From NCBI GenBank assembly GCA_036250225.1, contig JAPZLL010000019.1, forward strand, positions 248,001 to 312,000: a stretch of DNA of 64,000 bases, given 5' to 3'. Of the stretch, positions 20,576 to 32,086 are shown piece by piece. The DNA comes from Cercophora sp. LCS_1 (taxonomy: Eukaryota; Ascomycota; Sordariomycetes; Sordariales; Lasiosphaeriaceae). The translations under genes and the position numbers were made by a program. Positions within the stretch are counted from its first letter, which is position 1. Each line of letters begins with the position of its first letter. A model generated the notes under the pieces. That model did no database searches and had not been told where the DNA came from. It saw only the letters and a list, made by a program, of their open reading frames with translations.

Positions 20576-21064
20576 CTGGGTGTTTGGGATGCTGTGAGCC
20601 GAGTTGGATGTGCGAGGTGATGCGACTGTCGCGATGGGATTTCCCTCACCGATGTCGGCGGATCGCTGAGACCCAGAACCTCAATTGTGAGGTAGAATTT
20701 AAGATATCGTGCGATAAAAAGGTGGAATCAAGTCATGAAGTGGATTGGGTAAGTTTTGAGGTTCGAAATCCCGATGTTGAATGATGCAAGTTTTCGGTGT
20801 CTGATGTGACCCCTCAATCGCATCTCACCAAGCAACACAATACAAAGGAAGATGAAACCTGATCCAGCAACGTAACATCAACTTCACCGTTGCTCAGCTA
20901 CTTGGCATTTCACACAGATCACGTAGATCAGGCCATCAAATCTATTTACTATCTGATACACTCCAGCCCAACCGTCCATCCTTTTACCCCAAACACGGAG
21001 CACGAGACATGTAGAAAGGTCTAAGGGCTACCCAGCCAAATGTACAGCCACAAAGGAAACGACT
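20576..21064. other. Intergenic between FPGS-like and Mic60 genes
   Basis: A 489-bp stretch with the FPGS-like promoter and the Mic60 3' region. A B-box-like string (ggttcgaaatccc, about 20760) is present, but no tRNA fold surrounds it. Confidence 0.5.
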
Positions 21065-23211
21065 TTAATCCACCTTCAAACTTTGCAGCCTCGCCTCTGC
21101 CTGGATAACCTGTTGCAAATGTCAGCGTCGTCACATGGGCATGCGATTTAGTACTCACCTCCATCGCCTGTCGCACCTCCAACACTTTCCTCACCTCCCC
21201 AAGCCAATCCCTGCTCAGGGTCTTCGCCCAGCCAGTCAGGCCATTCATCTCGCGCGCCGCATTATCTAGATCACCCTCCTCTAGATACGTCTGTGTCCTT
21301 GTGAGGATGCTCTCAACGTCGTCGCCGGCGGCGAGACCTTGCTTCTTGAAGAGGAGCTTGCTCAACACGTAGCTGGACGCATGGCTGGCAACACCGGCGT
21401 CGTCTGGAAGCAAGCTGGCCTTGCGCACCTCGCCTGCCACGCGCCTGAATCGGTCCACGAGCTCAGCATTTGTGGAAATGCCCTTCTGATATGCAGAGGG
21501 ATGAATTGAGGCAATCGCAGCGTCCACAACAGGATCCTGGTTGGCGATTTGCTTGAGCGCCACAAGCTCCTTGATAAATGGCCTAGGGTGCGTCGAGTCC
21601 TCAAGGCTGGCCTTGACCGCCTCAACCGCAACATGGAGCTTCTGTGTCTGCAGGTTGCTGTCAACGACCTCGTTCCACCCTGTCGTCAGCTTCTCCAGCT
21701 CCGAAACCGCGCTGGACAAGTCCTCGAGCTTGCCAAGACGACCGTCACGCTCGTCCTCAACGTGCTTCTTGATATCGCGTGAGAATTGGCGCTGGAGCTC
21801 GATAGCCTGTTCCAGAAGCTTGTTGTCAAGCTTCTCCTCGGCGATCTGGCGCTCGCGCTCTTGGATCAGCTTGAGCTTCTCGCCGTAGTTGTCGCGGATG
21901 CGCGCCATCTCAGCCTCAAACTCTGCCCGCCATGCCGTTTCTTGCGCAGCCATGGTGGCCTCAAGTCGTGAGACAAGCTCGTTGGCAGCCCTGTCAAAGT
22001 CATCGACACGGGACTTGACAGCCTCGGCAGCCTTCGCCTCCACACCGCGCTTCATAGCCTGAATCTTGGAGTGCACCTGCTCAAGCTCGCTCTTGGCTTT
22101 CCAGATGGTGGAACCGTACTTCTCATTGGCGCCGTCGTGGTTGATGACGGTGATGATGTCGTTCAGCATACGAACAAGGTCCTGCACCACTGGCTCAGCG
22201 GCGCCGGGAACGGCGAGAGGGTCGATCGGTGAAGCGGGAGGCCAACGAGAGGGTTCGTTGACCTCAGGGGCTTTCCACGGCTTCGCGGCAGGGGCAGCAG
22301 CCACAACAGGCGCGGCCTCCACAACTGGAGCGACCTCCTTGACGACAGGTGCTGCCACGGGAGCTGGTGCTGGCTTCTCCTTGGCCTTGACTTCCTTCAC
22401 GGGCTTGGACTTGGGCTTCGGCTCTGTGACGGAAACCTCCTTGGGCTTGACACCCGACTCCTTGGCAGCTACCACTGCAGAGTCCTTTGCCGCGGCGACC
22501 TTGCTGACCGCGCTCGACTGACGGCCAGCGGGCTCACCGTGGTCAGCGACACGCCACGAAGCACCGCTCTGCGCAGGAATGCTGATCGGCTCGCCAGCGT
22601 CGCGGCGGGCGGTCCGTCCCGTCACATTGGGGAACCGCTTCCTAAAGTCCATCTCCTCCAGGTACAAAACAGCCTGCTCACCGTACGGCACATACTCGGT
22701 GAAGAAGTCGTGGAAGTTGTCGTTGATGCGCGAGTACCAAACACCGCCGCCAAAGCCGAGGGCGCCCAGGAGGGTGAGCGTAAGGAAGAGGTTGCGCAGT
22801 CTCCGGAAGAAACCCTTCTTCGGCTTCACTGGTGGCGGCGTAGCCTTTGTAACCGTCGCAGATGGGGGAGGAGGCGTGGGAGGAATACTCTGTGGAGGGA
22901 TCGTGGAGGAGGCAGCTGTCTGGGGAGGAGGGGGAGGCGGCGTCGAAGGGGCCGTCAGGGTCTCGGAGGCAGGGAGTGTTGCAGATTGGGCCGAGTCGGT
23001 CGAAGGCTTCTTGTCATCGGCGTAGTACCTCTAGATAGTAGGAGCACCTGTTAGCACAGTCTAGGTATTCAAAACCGGAGCTCCCATGACCTCATACCTG
23101 CGCAGAAAGGGGCGCACGCCGGACTGCTGCGGCTTGCCATTGACGGCCCGCAGCGGCCGCGGCAGGCCTGCTGCCCAGGGCCCTCACGGATCGAATCGAT
23201 GTCCGCAACAT
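21065..23211 (-). CDS. mic60: MICOS complex subunit Mic60 (mitofilin)
   Basis: Exons 23211-23098, 23030-21159 and 21109-21065 give 676 residues; the last exon is 45 nt and supplies the final QAEARLQSLKVD. Mic60 is anchored in the mitochondrial inner membrane and shapes cristae junctions. Visible parts: an Arg/Ala-rich presequence (1-38), a Pro-rich segment (about 60-100), a basic patch KPKKGFFRRLR, one transmembrane helix at about 118-137 (LTLTLLGALGFGGG), an Ala/Pro/Val/Lys-rich linker, a long coiled coil (LIQERERQIAEEKLDNKLLE), and the C-terminal mitofilin domain with WAKTLSRDWL. Length and order match fungal Mic60. The splice joins are consensus GTATGA/TAG and GTGAGT/CAG. Confidence 0.95.
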
Positions 23212-24375
23212 GAGGGAATGGAGCGGCCGGCGAGGCGCGATTGAAGGTGTCGGATGGTGGTGTTTTGGTGGAGGTTCAATTGCTGAGCAAAAAAGCAGCT
23301 CGGCAAAGTTGCAGTGGGCAGCTGCCAATTGGCGGTACATCCCGGGAGCCAACGGGAGAGCCGGACGAACAGGGGTGGGCCGGGATGGGCCAGGAACCAC
23401 CTCATCAGACGATGACGATATCGGCTCACCAAACTTGATGGCAATGAAATGCGTCCACCAAATTCAGTTCCTAGAGGTCTTAACCCTTTGGCTTCTTCAT
23501 AAGACATGCATACGACTCCACAAAGGCTTGAAGTGTTGTCACAGATCCTCGTACGTTCTGAAATGACAGATTGGCTATTTCCTGTGAGGGGCGCTCAATC
23601 ATACAAATGAAGGGTGGTCACCAAGGCTTTTGGTTCAAGTATCACCAAGCGGCATTCTACAGTGGTAGGAGAGAATTTCACTTGACATTTATGCGGACAG
23701 TCAAAGCCCGGTACTCATAAAGCCAACCTCCCAACACACCGAATCCTATTGACGTTGCATCTCCTTGATCAAGTCCGTCCATTGATCCTCCCAAGGGATG
23801 GATGTCATGGCTTGACCTTTTCCCATAAACTCGCCATTGTTCCCCAATGAGCTTATTCCAACAGAGATGGGTTTCATGAACCTCTCGTGGCCTCATAGCC
23901 TGATGTGTCATGTGCCTGGTGACTGTGCCGGACAGCAGCTACCTGACTAGTACTCATAATTTGCAACTCATTCTCCTGAAGGGCAGGTCTTGTCCCGTCA
24001 AGCAAAGGCTACCCAGTACCGGAATTACTTGTATTACCAGTCTCCATGGCAAAGCTGTTGTCTATCTGCCCTAGTGTACAACAACATAGAATGCACCACA
24101 CACTCTCTGTCATGCCATCCCGGCGTAACAGGCTGCGCTCGTTCCGACCATAGTTGGAACAATGATAAAAAAAGACCAAGAAGAGGTATTAAACGGGACA
24201 AGAACCATCCTACCGCAGACTCCGCTCAAGACATATCGATGTTTCCCCGAATTCGTCTGGTTGGCACAAGATGACCGGCTCTATCAATGGTCCCAACTCC
24301 ACCGCTGTGCCTACCATGGGCGGATCTATCCTCTTCCACTCGCTGCACCCCTGCGTCACCACTCCCCATCGTCAT
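23212..24375. other. Intergenic between Mic60 and Rab5
   Basis: About 1.16 kb with the Mic60 promoter and the Rab5 3' region. No gene-like frame or repeat stands out. Confidence 0.5.
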
Positions 24376-25179
24376 CTAGCATGCGCATGGCCCGCCAGCC
24401 TGGGTGTTTGCCCCTTCAGGGGCTAGGCTGACGCCTGGCCGTTGACCGGGGCGCGCATGTCTCGGCCCGACCTGGTCGAGTGGCAGCTTCTTGGCAATCG
24501 CTGTGAACAGTTCCCGCACGTTCTCGGCCGTCTTCGCCGAAGTCTCGAAGAAGAGTAGTCCGGCCTCCCTTGCGTAAGCCTCTGCGTCGGCTGTCGGAAT
24601 GGCGCGCTTATCGGGTTGTTCGGTAACGAGATCCAACTTGTTTCCGGCGAGAGCAATGATGATGTTTTCGTTGGCCTGACGCTGGAGTTCCTTTACCCAA
24701 GCCTTTGCCTTGTCAAGTGACGACTGCCATGTGTTAGCTGGGGATGTTTGAGGGTACGTCATAACATACGGCTTGCGTGATATCGTAGACCACTACCGCG
24801 CAGTTCGCATTCCTGTAGTACATGGGCGCCAGCGACTTGTATCGCTCCTGGCCCGCTGTGTCCCAGATTTCAAACTTGACTGTGGTGTTCTCGTCCAGAG
24901 AAATAGTCTGTGTGAGGAAAGCGGCGCCGATGGTAGATTCCCTATACGAGTCGAATTGATCCTTGGCTACTGTCAGTCCCGAGCCCCAGCATGTCACCAA
25001 ACTTTGCTCACCTTGACGAACCGCAAGACTATCGAACTCTTTCCAACGGCGGACTCGCCTACACCTCGTTAGCCGGGATCCCACGCATCCGCATGGTGGA
25101 ACTGACCGAGCAGCACCAGTTTGAACTGTGCAAACCGGTTGCTCATGCCGCGCTGGCCAGGGGGTCCGCGGGTAGCCAT
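24376..25179 (-). CDS. ypt5: Rab5-type GTPase (Ypt5/Vps21)
   Basis: Four exons (25179-25107, 25058-25012, 24961-24770, 24723-24376), with introns of 46-50 nt, give 219 residues. All GTPase motifs are canonical: GESAVGKS, the threonine of STIGAAF, WDTAGQE with its catalytic Gln, NKLD and ETSAK. The YRESTIGAAFLTQT effector loop and LAPMYYRNANCAVVVYDIT are Rab5 hallmarks. The protein ends in Cys-Ala-Cys, a double-geranylgeranyl signal. Rab5 controls early endosome fusion and recruits PI3-kinase. It shares a 716-bp divergent upstream region with the Sac1 gene, which acts on the same class of lipids. Confidence 0.95.
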
Positions 25180-25895
25180 GGTGAATGTGGGATCTGGGTG
25201 GGAATGGAGGAGTTTGGTCCTGGGCGCTAGCGATGGCGGCGCTCCAAGGTGAAGGGATCAAGCAGCAGGCGTCGGGTCAGATAACAACAATCGATGGTCC
25301 GACCGAGGGTGGATAAGCCGACACGATAAGGGCGTGCTGGAGCTGCGATGAGGAGGGAGTGTCGGAGATGGGAAGCAAACGTCGGTCGAGGGCAGCAGCG
25401 TAGGCGGAGGCGAGGAGGCCGTGTTTGTTGAATGGTTGGATGGGTGGGAGCCACGGGACCAGAGCCGGAATTGTCAAGACAGGGCTGCCGGGTTGAGGGT
25501 CATTGAAGGACGGCAGCCTGGGCGGGTCCGCTGCACACGTCAGGTAGGACGACGACAGCTTCTGGGGCGCCGTTCAGTTGTCCGTGCACCCACGTGATTG
25601 TCCACAGTTGTGCTGCACTGCTTGCCGCTGTGCTGCGCCACGCCTGCCAGCCGGCAGCGTGACAGGGATGACGCTGTGACGGATGGCAAATTCCAGGTTG
25701 GCAACAACGCCTCAACGCCTCACGGTGCTGATCGTTGAGCTGGCCGCAAGTTTGGAACAGACAGAATTGTTTGCAGGTTTGACAGCACAAACCATCAAAG
25801 ATACCCCATTGAAGGGATGCAATAGAGAAATCTGTGAACTTCCGTTTTCTCCTTTCTACTCATAGCATCCGGCGCTTTGCGCCCGTTGCGCCGCC
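25180..25895. promoter_or_regulatory. Divergent promoter region, Rab5 and Sac1
   Basis: The 716 bp between the two start codons must hold both promoters. No strong TATA element or protein-like frame is visible. Confidence 0.5.
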
Positions 25896-28107
25896 ATGAC
25901 GCTCCCGTATCGCGATACAAACGTCCAGGTTGCGTCGGACTCGTACATCTTCTCGTCGCCCTCGAGCCCCAATGCGCCGGCCCTCACCATTGACCGCCCA
26001 ACCGGTGACATTCGCCTCAACGATGCCTCCCTCCTGGTGGGCAAGCGTGTGTCGCGAGTGTCGAGCATCGCTGGCATTCTCGGCATGATCCAGCTGCGGC
26101 TTGGTAAGGCTTGGTCGAACAGCTTCAACATGGCTCTCCGGGACTAACAGATGCAGACAAGTACATCATTGTCATCACCAAAGCCCAGCCTGTCGGGCGC
26201 CTTAAGGGACACATGGTCTACAAGATCATTTCGACCGACCTCCTCCCTCTCCGCGAGCGCCAGGTTACCGACCCCGACGAGGACCGCTTCCTCGCTCTTC
26301 TCAGGAGCTTCCTCAAGTCCGGCCCCATGTACTTCTCGTACTCGATCGATCTCACAAACTCGTTCCAGCGTCAGTCACAGCAGGACACCTCTGGTCCGCT
26401 TTGGTCAAGGGCCGACGACCGTTTCTTCTGGAACCGCTTCGTCCAGTCCGACCTTATAAACTTTCGCACTCAGGGTGGCCGCGGTCAGCCTGGCCCCCAG
26501 CCAGGCGTCGACCCCTATATCCTTCCTGTCGTCTTTGGCGTGCTTGAGATTACGCCAACGACCTTCAAAGGCACGCCTTTGACCGTCGTCCTTATCAGCC
26601 GTCGGTCAAGACACCGCGCCGGGACTCGGTATTTCACCCGTGGCTTGGATGACGAGGGCCATGCCGCCAATTACAATGAGACGGAGCAGATCGTCATTCT
26701 CAACGACACTGGAGGCAGCTTGGGAGGCTTTGCGGGAACCAACGACATGCAGAGTGGCAAGAGGGGCGTTGAGGGCAAGGAGATGCAAATCATGTCGTAC
26801 GTGCAAACACGCGGCAGTGTTCCTGCGTTCTGGGCCGAGGTGAACACGCTCAAATACACCCCCAAGATTCAGATCAGGAGCATTGAGGCGGCTTATCCGG
26901 CGGCCAAGGCGCACTTTGACGAGCAGATCCGCCTCTACGGCGACAACTATCTCGTCAACCTGGTCAACCAAAAGGGCCGTGAGATGCGCGTCAAGCAGGC
27001 CTACGAACAAATGGTAGAGAAGTTGGTTTCGGCACCAAGGGAACACCAGGAGGCCGACCACCGGACGGACGAAAAGTTCCATACGATCGAGACGGCTCAG
27101 AACCGATCAAAATACGACCGGTTGCACTACATTTACTTTGACTTCCACGCCGAGACCAAGGGCCTCCAGATGCATCGCGCCCAGCTCCTGATCGACCGTA
27201 TGCGCGAGGCCCTCATTGCGCAGCAGTACTTCCGCGCCGTCGACATGCCGGCGAGCCGTATCAACGGCGGCCTAGAGGTGCGCAACCTCCAAACCAGCGT
27301 TGTGCGCACCAATTGCATGGACTGCCTGGATCGCACCAATGTTGTCCAGAGCATGCTGGCCCGCTGGACTCTCGACCGTATGTTTGTCGACCTAGGCCTG
27401 ATGTCCAAGGGCTCAAGCTTCGCCACTGAAGACCCGGCCTTCGAGTTCATGTTCCGCAACCTGTGGGCCGACAACGCCGACACGGTTTCCAAGGCGTATT
27501 CCGGCACGGGCGCCATGAAGACGGATCTTACCCGTCTCGGAAAGCGCACCAAGGGCGGCGCGCTCCAGGACGGCAACGTTGCCGTCACCCGGTACTGCCG
27601 CAACAACTTCCTCGACGGGCCCCGCCAGGACTCGTTCGATCTCTTTCTCGGCGCCTACTCGCCCGCCACTGCTAACATCGGCTCGAGCCTCGTCTTTGCC
27701 GACCGTCGGCCCATTCTAATCCAAGCAGTTCCATATGTCGCCGCTTTCAGCTTATTCTTCATCTTCGTGGGGTTCTTCACCCCTCGTCTGCCCGATTCGG
27801 GCGTTTGGCCTTTGAGGTTATTCCTCATCTTCTGGACCGTGGTCGCGGTGTGGTCGTTGCACTTTATCTTTAACAACGGCATGCTTTATGTGAGTCATCT
27901 CGTCTTCTCCACCGTTACGCATTCTAACAACTTCAGGTCAACTGGCCCAAGCTTAATCCCAGGCCGTGGGCAACTGAGGGCTACCATGAGACCATCAGCA
28001 AGGTACGTAAGGACAAGATCTTGGGGCCTCTGGTTGCGCGGCACGAGCGCGGCCTTAGCACGGCGCGTTACATCAATGCGGAAGAGGGCAAGAAGAGGAT
28101 TGAGTAA
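25896..28107 (+). CDS. sac1: Sac1-type phosphoinositide phosphatase
   Basis: Exons 25896-26103, 26151-27889 and 27937-28107 give 705 residues. The second intron (GTGAGT...CAG) must be removed to recover the YVNWPKLNPRPW tail. The enzyme removes phosphate mainly from PI4P in ER and Golgi membranes. The Sac domain occupies the first ~520 residues, with the catalytic CX5R motif CMDCLDR at 458-464 inside RTNCMDCLDRTN. Two hydrophobic segments at about 590-608 and 617-637 anchor it, followed by a basic cytosolic tail. Length is a little above yeast Sac1 and usual for filamentous fungi. Confidence 0.96.
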
Positions 28108-28376
28108 AAACGGGTCGGGGCTTTGGGAATACAGGCCAAGGAGTTGCTGGGATACTGCTGGGGTTATAATGCTGTAGACTAGAGATGGGGCTCAGAAGAC
28201 AGCGTAATGAAGATAATTGCACGGTGAACAGACCAGGATTTGTTGAGTAAGATTCTGTCCTGGTCCCATTATTTCTAGCAAGAAGTATCTAACTCTCCCA
28301 AGCCTACACCTTACACGCTAAACAAAACGGAAATGCCCCTTTTGCTGGGTATCGTATCATTACCACCCCTACTCAG

Positions 28377-28408
28377 ACAACAACAGCAACAACAACAACA
28401 ACAACAAC
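28377..28408. repeat. (CAA)n microsatellite, one interruption
   Basis: About ten CAA units with one CAG unit, in a non-coding position. Confidence 0.9.
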
Positions 28409-28443
28409 CGCGGCCGTCGGAAGTGTTATCCAACACCCCGTTG

Positions 28444-28469
28444 CTCTCTCTCTCTCTCTCTCTCTCTCT
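28444..28469. repeat. (CT)n microsatellite
   Basis: About 13 CT units in a row, just downstream of the CAA run. Confidence 0.9.
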
Positions 28470-28501
28470 TCAAAATGTAATACAAAACAAATATAGCAAT
28501 A

Positions 28502-31500
28502 TCACGTCCACACCAACCACTTTACCCCCCTTCCAATCCCCTGGATCGTCCCAATGATGAGCCTCATGACCATCACCACAGCCCAAACATACCACATAAA
28601 CCCAACCAACACCCACTCAACACCCAGCCAGCCCGCTCTCCTCACCCATCTAAACCTCCTCCGCCTCCGCCTCAGCATCTTTTCCATGCCGTCTACCACT
28701 CTCTTCACCTTGAGTCTTTGCCCTGTCACCAAATCATGGTTCGCCTCGTCGGCCTCGTCGGCCGCGATCTGTGTCATACCCGTCAACTCACCGCCCAGCT
28801 TGAACCTCAGCATTTCCACCCTGCTCTCTAGCTCCGGGGCTGTCTCGTTTCTGAACTTATTTGACTCGACAGACCATTGCTCCGCAGCCTCACGGATTGA
28901 TGTCTCTAGTACGGCGCCGGCAAGAGGGTAAAGATCTGTTTGTGGGGCAGGATTGAGAAGTCGAGACTGGGTGACGGGATCGGGAGAAAGTGTGGCGATT
29001 TCGGACCACGGGGGCGATTCTGCCTCCGTGGCGGGAAAACCGCGTTGGCGGGCGTGCGATTCGATTTCGCGGGCCTTGACGCCATAGCTAAGGAGTGCAG
29101 CACGAAGACGGGCAATGTCACGTTTGGAAACAGGAAGAGTGGTGGGGTGGTGGGGTGGTGGCAGCGCCAGGACGGCGTTGAGGCGGTTGGTCGTTGCACG
29201 GAGGACGTCGTAGCTGCTCTTGCGGGATTCAGCCTCGGAGATGTCGTGGATTGCTTCGGAGGGAGGGGAGGCGCTTGTTGGGGAAGCGTTCTGGACATCG
29301 ATCCGTGGGGGCTTGAGGAGTTCGAAGCGGGAGGAACGGCGGCTTACGGGGCGCGAGGCTGGATATGAGCCGGGGGCAGAGAGCGAGGCCTGGTTTGGCG
29401 AGAGATATGGTGACTTTCCGCCAAGTTGTGAGCTGTTCCGGCTAGGTAGACGACCTTTAGATCTACCGCGCGATCTCCCTCTACCCTGGCGGTCTGGCTC
29501 CGACTCGTCGGATGACGTGCTGGAAGACTGTTCATCCACAGCGCCGCCAGAATCTTTGCGCCAGATCATGTCGCTAACCTTGGACACACTGCTGCGCAGG
29601 ACGCTGTCGATGCGCGGGGCTTTGAACAGCGACCTAAGACCCGTACCGTCCTCTCCACGGAGTTTGACGGTTCCTATACTTCTATGCGATCGGTGGCTAC
29701 CGTATGGTCCGCCTTTTTGAGAAGGACTCTGAGAGTGAATCCGGTCTGGTGATGCCAGGCCATCCCAATACTCGGTTCTCTCCAAAGTAGCAGGTGGCGA
29801 CAGAGGGGTCTCAGCACTGTCCTCCGGGATGGGCGAGCGAATGTCCGCCGTGCGATCCTTACTGCGCTCGCGGAAGATGCTCTTGACCTTTGTCAGCGGA
29901 TTTCGACTTGGCGAACTCGGCCGACTCGACATAGGCGACAGGTCCATGCCAATAGCTGGCACGAGGGCGCTATCACGCAAGGGCCGTATGTCGGGAGAGT
30001 TCGGTTGTGATGTGTCGTAGTCGACCGAGGGTAGCCTTCCTCTTGCGGGAACCTCAAGGCTAGCCCTACCAGACGCTTGGGGCGGCGAAGGACGAGCCTC
30101 TAGCGAGGGAAGTCGTATCTCGTTCTCGCTCAGCTCCGCGCGCTCTGTCCTCTGGTTGCTCGTGGTGCGGCTGGCGGTTGGCATCTCCCGCTCAGGAGTC
30201 ACAAGAAGGCCTCCAAACTTGGTTCCCAGCGCCTCGTGTTCATATCGAGGGAAAGTTTCAGCCTCTCTCTGTTCCTGTGCGATCATATGTTCCATCTGCT
30301 TCGCAAGCAAGGCCTTACCGGTGCTGCTGATAGTGCCAGACCGACCTCGACGCCGAAGATCATTGTCAGTGTCGGATGATTCAGACAGAGAGCCCCTGTG
30401 TATCCTCAGGAAATCCCGGCCATGTATCGAACTACCATGCCGATGGTGGGAGCCCCTAAGCGCCCGAAGCTTCTGCTGTGCTCGATCTCGGGCCGTACTG
30501 AGGACATGCTCATGTTCAGTCTTTGGGAGAGGATCCGTAGATGCTTTTTCAACAAGTGTTTGGCCCTCTGAAGGCTCCTTCGTTGAGCCGGGCGTGTGCA
30601 GTCTGGGCCCGTGATCCTCGGAAGAGAGTGGGCGGTATAGTTCGGCATCCTGGGGGAAGACACGTCTCCAATGCCGGTCCTCAACAAGTTTCTTGTTGTC
30701 ATCCTGTTCAAGCCAGTATATATCTGCCAACATGTCCGCCGGGTCGATCACCCAGTCGACCCTGGGCCTCTTCGTTTTCGGCGTTGGCCCCGCAGGCCTC
30801 GAGTTCACCGTTGGGGGTGAGCCATGGGCAGCGATTGCGTCGGCACTGGCAAAAGGAGGGAGGGCAGGCGTTCCAAGCGCTCGCATTTGTCCAGTGGCAG
30901 CCCACCTAGACACGTCGTCCACCCACTCCGAAACCTTGCTGACGTCGTCGAACCCCTGGCTTTCACCATCAATGGCCTTTCTCTCCCGCGCTCGTACTTT
31001 GCGATTCCTGATGTATTGAAGAGGATCGTAAGGACGGCCAATCTTTGTTTCTGAATCGTTGGTGGGAAACCTGAAAACCTGGACGGACCCGTTAGGACTC
31101 CCGGGAGGGCTGGCTGTCGTAGATCGGCTAAGCTGGCTGGGGTTCAAGGGAGGCAGCATGTCAAGAACCCTCCTATACTGCGCCATCAACTCCAAATATT
31201 CCTTTGCCTTTTGCGCCCTGGCCAAGGTCGATTGCGAGAAGTGGTATCGATACGACCCTTCCGACTCAAACGTGGATTGCAAGGGACTCAGAACCCGAGG
31301 AGCGCTAACCTTGGGAGAACGATCTGGCTTGGGGGATATCGTGCGTGAAGCCCTCCGCTGCTGTTGGAGATGTTGCCTGAGTCCCCCACCTACGCCTGTC
31401 GAAGCGTCAGGCAAAGGGGCGAGCCTGGGGGGGATGGGCTGGGACACATTCCTCCGGGACGCAAGACGCCTCGACTCGCTGAGGTTCAGCGCCATTTTCA

Positions 31501-32086
31501 CAATCTGTGCCGAGTCCATATCCAAAGATGCCACGCTCAATCGAGGAGACGAGCCCACAGCAGTTTCCCCTGCTAGTGACTCGCCTTTTGTCATCGCAGA
31601 CCCTGATGATACACGATCGCTGGGCCTCCTACGTGCAACACTGAACCCCGTGCCCCCTCTATCGCCCTCGGCATCTAGTGGGTGCAGCCTGTCTTGAGCG
31701 CCCCGGTTAGAGGTGGGTGCATTATTCTCCGAGGCATTTCGGAGTCTTCGTTGTGACGGCGAGGGCGTCAAGGAACTGTGAGCAGGGCCGCCCGGAATGG
31801 GATCGGAGAGGAGAAAGGCCCCGCTGGACCTATGCTTGTGCGCGCGCTGTTTGGAGCGGCGTTTTGCGCTGTCGTTATATGGGGTTTCTAATGGTGGTGA
31901 ACTGTGTGGAAGAGGCTCGACGTCGCTAGGCCTAACCCCAAATGTCGAGTCGGTGAAGCTATTTGGGACGGCAGCCTCAGGGTCGAAACTTGAGCTCGCA
32001 ACATCATCGAGGTCCAGAGCAGTGGGCTGCCTGGTCGCCCTTCGCGGGCGAAGGTTCGAGGGCGGACTGGCATCGTGGTCGCCCAT
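28502..32086 (-). CDS. Large fungal protein, disordered with membrane-associating C-terminus
   Basis: One open frame of 1194 residues without introns. I do not recognise the family. The first ~950 residues are Ser/Pro/Arg-rich and probably disordered, with two more ordered patches: YHFSQSTLARAQKAKEYLEL near residue 280 and RPYDPLQYIRNRKVRARERK near residue 350, the latter looking conserved. The C-terminal ~230 residues are helical (LRAALLSYGVKAREIESHAR, and VEMLRFKLGGELTGMTQIAA), then a poly-Arg stretch, then two close hydrophobic segments (VEWVLVGFMWYVWAVVMVM and a shorter one) to the end. This suggests a cytosolic or nucleoplasmic body tethered to an ER or nuclear membrane by a hairpin. Codon use looks native. 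Confidence 0.88.
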   Translation of the reverse strand: MGDHDASPPSNLRPRRATRQPTALDLDDVASSSFDPEAAVPNSFTDSTFGVRPSDVEPLPHSSPPLETPYNDSAKRRSKQRAHKHRSSGAFLLSDPIPGGPAHSSLTPSPSQRRLRNASENNAPTSNRGAQDRLHPLDAEGDRGGTGFSVARRRPSDRVSSGSAMTKGESLAGETAVGSSPRLSVASLDMDSAQIVKMALNLSESRRLASRRNVSQPIPPRLAPLPDASTGVGGGLRQHLQQQRRASRTISPKPDRSPKVSAPRVLSPLQSTFESEGSYRYHFSQSTLARAQKAKEYLELMAQYRRVLDMLPPLNPSQLSRSTTASPPGSPNGSVQVFRFPTNDSETKIGRPYDPLQYIRNRKVRARERKAIDGESQGFDDVSKVSEWVDDVSRWAATGQMRALGTPALPPFASADAIAAHGSPPTVNSRPAGPTPKTKRPRVDWVIDPADMLADIYWLEQDDNKKLVEDRHWRRVFPQDAELYRPLSSEDHGPRLHTPGSTKEPSEGQTLVEKASTDPLPKTEHEHVLSTARDRAQQKLRALRGSHHRHGSSIHGRDFLRIHRGSLSESSDTDNDLRRRGRSGTISSTGKALLAKQMEHMIAQEQREAETFPRYEHEALGTKFGGLLVTPEREMPTASRTTSNQRTERAELSENEIRLPSLEARPSPPQASGRASLEVPARGRLPSVDYDTSQPNSPDIRPLRDSALVPAIGMDLSPMSSRPSSPSRNPLTKVKSIFRERSKDRTADIRSPIPEDSAETPLSPPATLERTEYWDGLASPDRIHSQSPSQKGGPYGSHRSHRSIGTVKLRGEDGTGLRSLFKAPRIDSVLRSSVSKVSDMIWRKDSGGAVDEQSSSTSSDESEPDRQGRGRSRGRSKGRLPSRNSSQLGGKSPYLSPNQASLSAPGSYPASRPVSRRSSRFELLKPPRIDVQNASPTSASPPSEAIHDISEAESRKSSYDVLRATTNRLNAVLALPPPHHPTTLPVSKRDIARLRAALLSYGVKAREIESHARQRGFPATEAESPPWSEIATLSPDPVTQSRLLNPAPQTDLYPLAGAVLETSIREAAEQWSVESNKFRNETAPELESRVEMLRFKLGGELTGMTQIAADEADEANHDLVTGQRLKVKRVVDGMEKMLRRRRRRFRWVRRAGWLGVEWVLVGFMWYVWAVVMVMRLIIGTIQGIGRGVKWLVWT

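Larger units (their letters stand above)
28108..28501. other. Convergent intergenic with two microsatellites
   Basis: The 394 bp between the Sac1 stop and the stop of the large minus-strand gene hold a (CAA)n and a (CT)n run and presumably both 3' ends. Confidence 0.6.

Noticed and set aside
20755..20775. B-box-like ggttcgaaatccc
   Set aside because: No anticodon arm, D-arm or acceptor pairing nearby.
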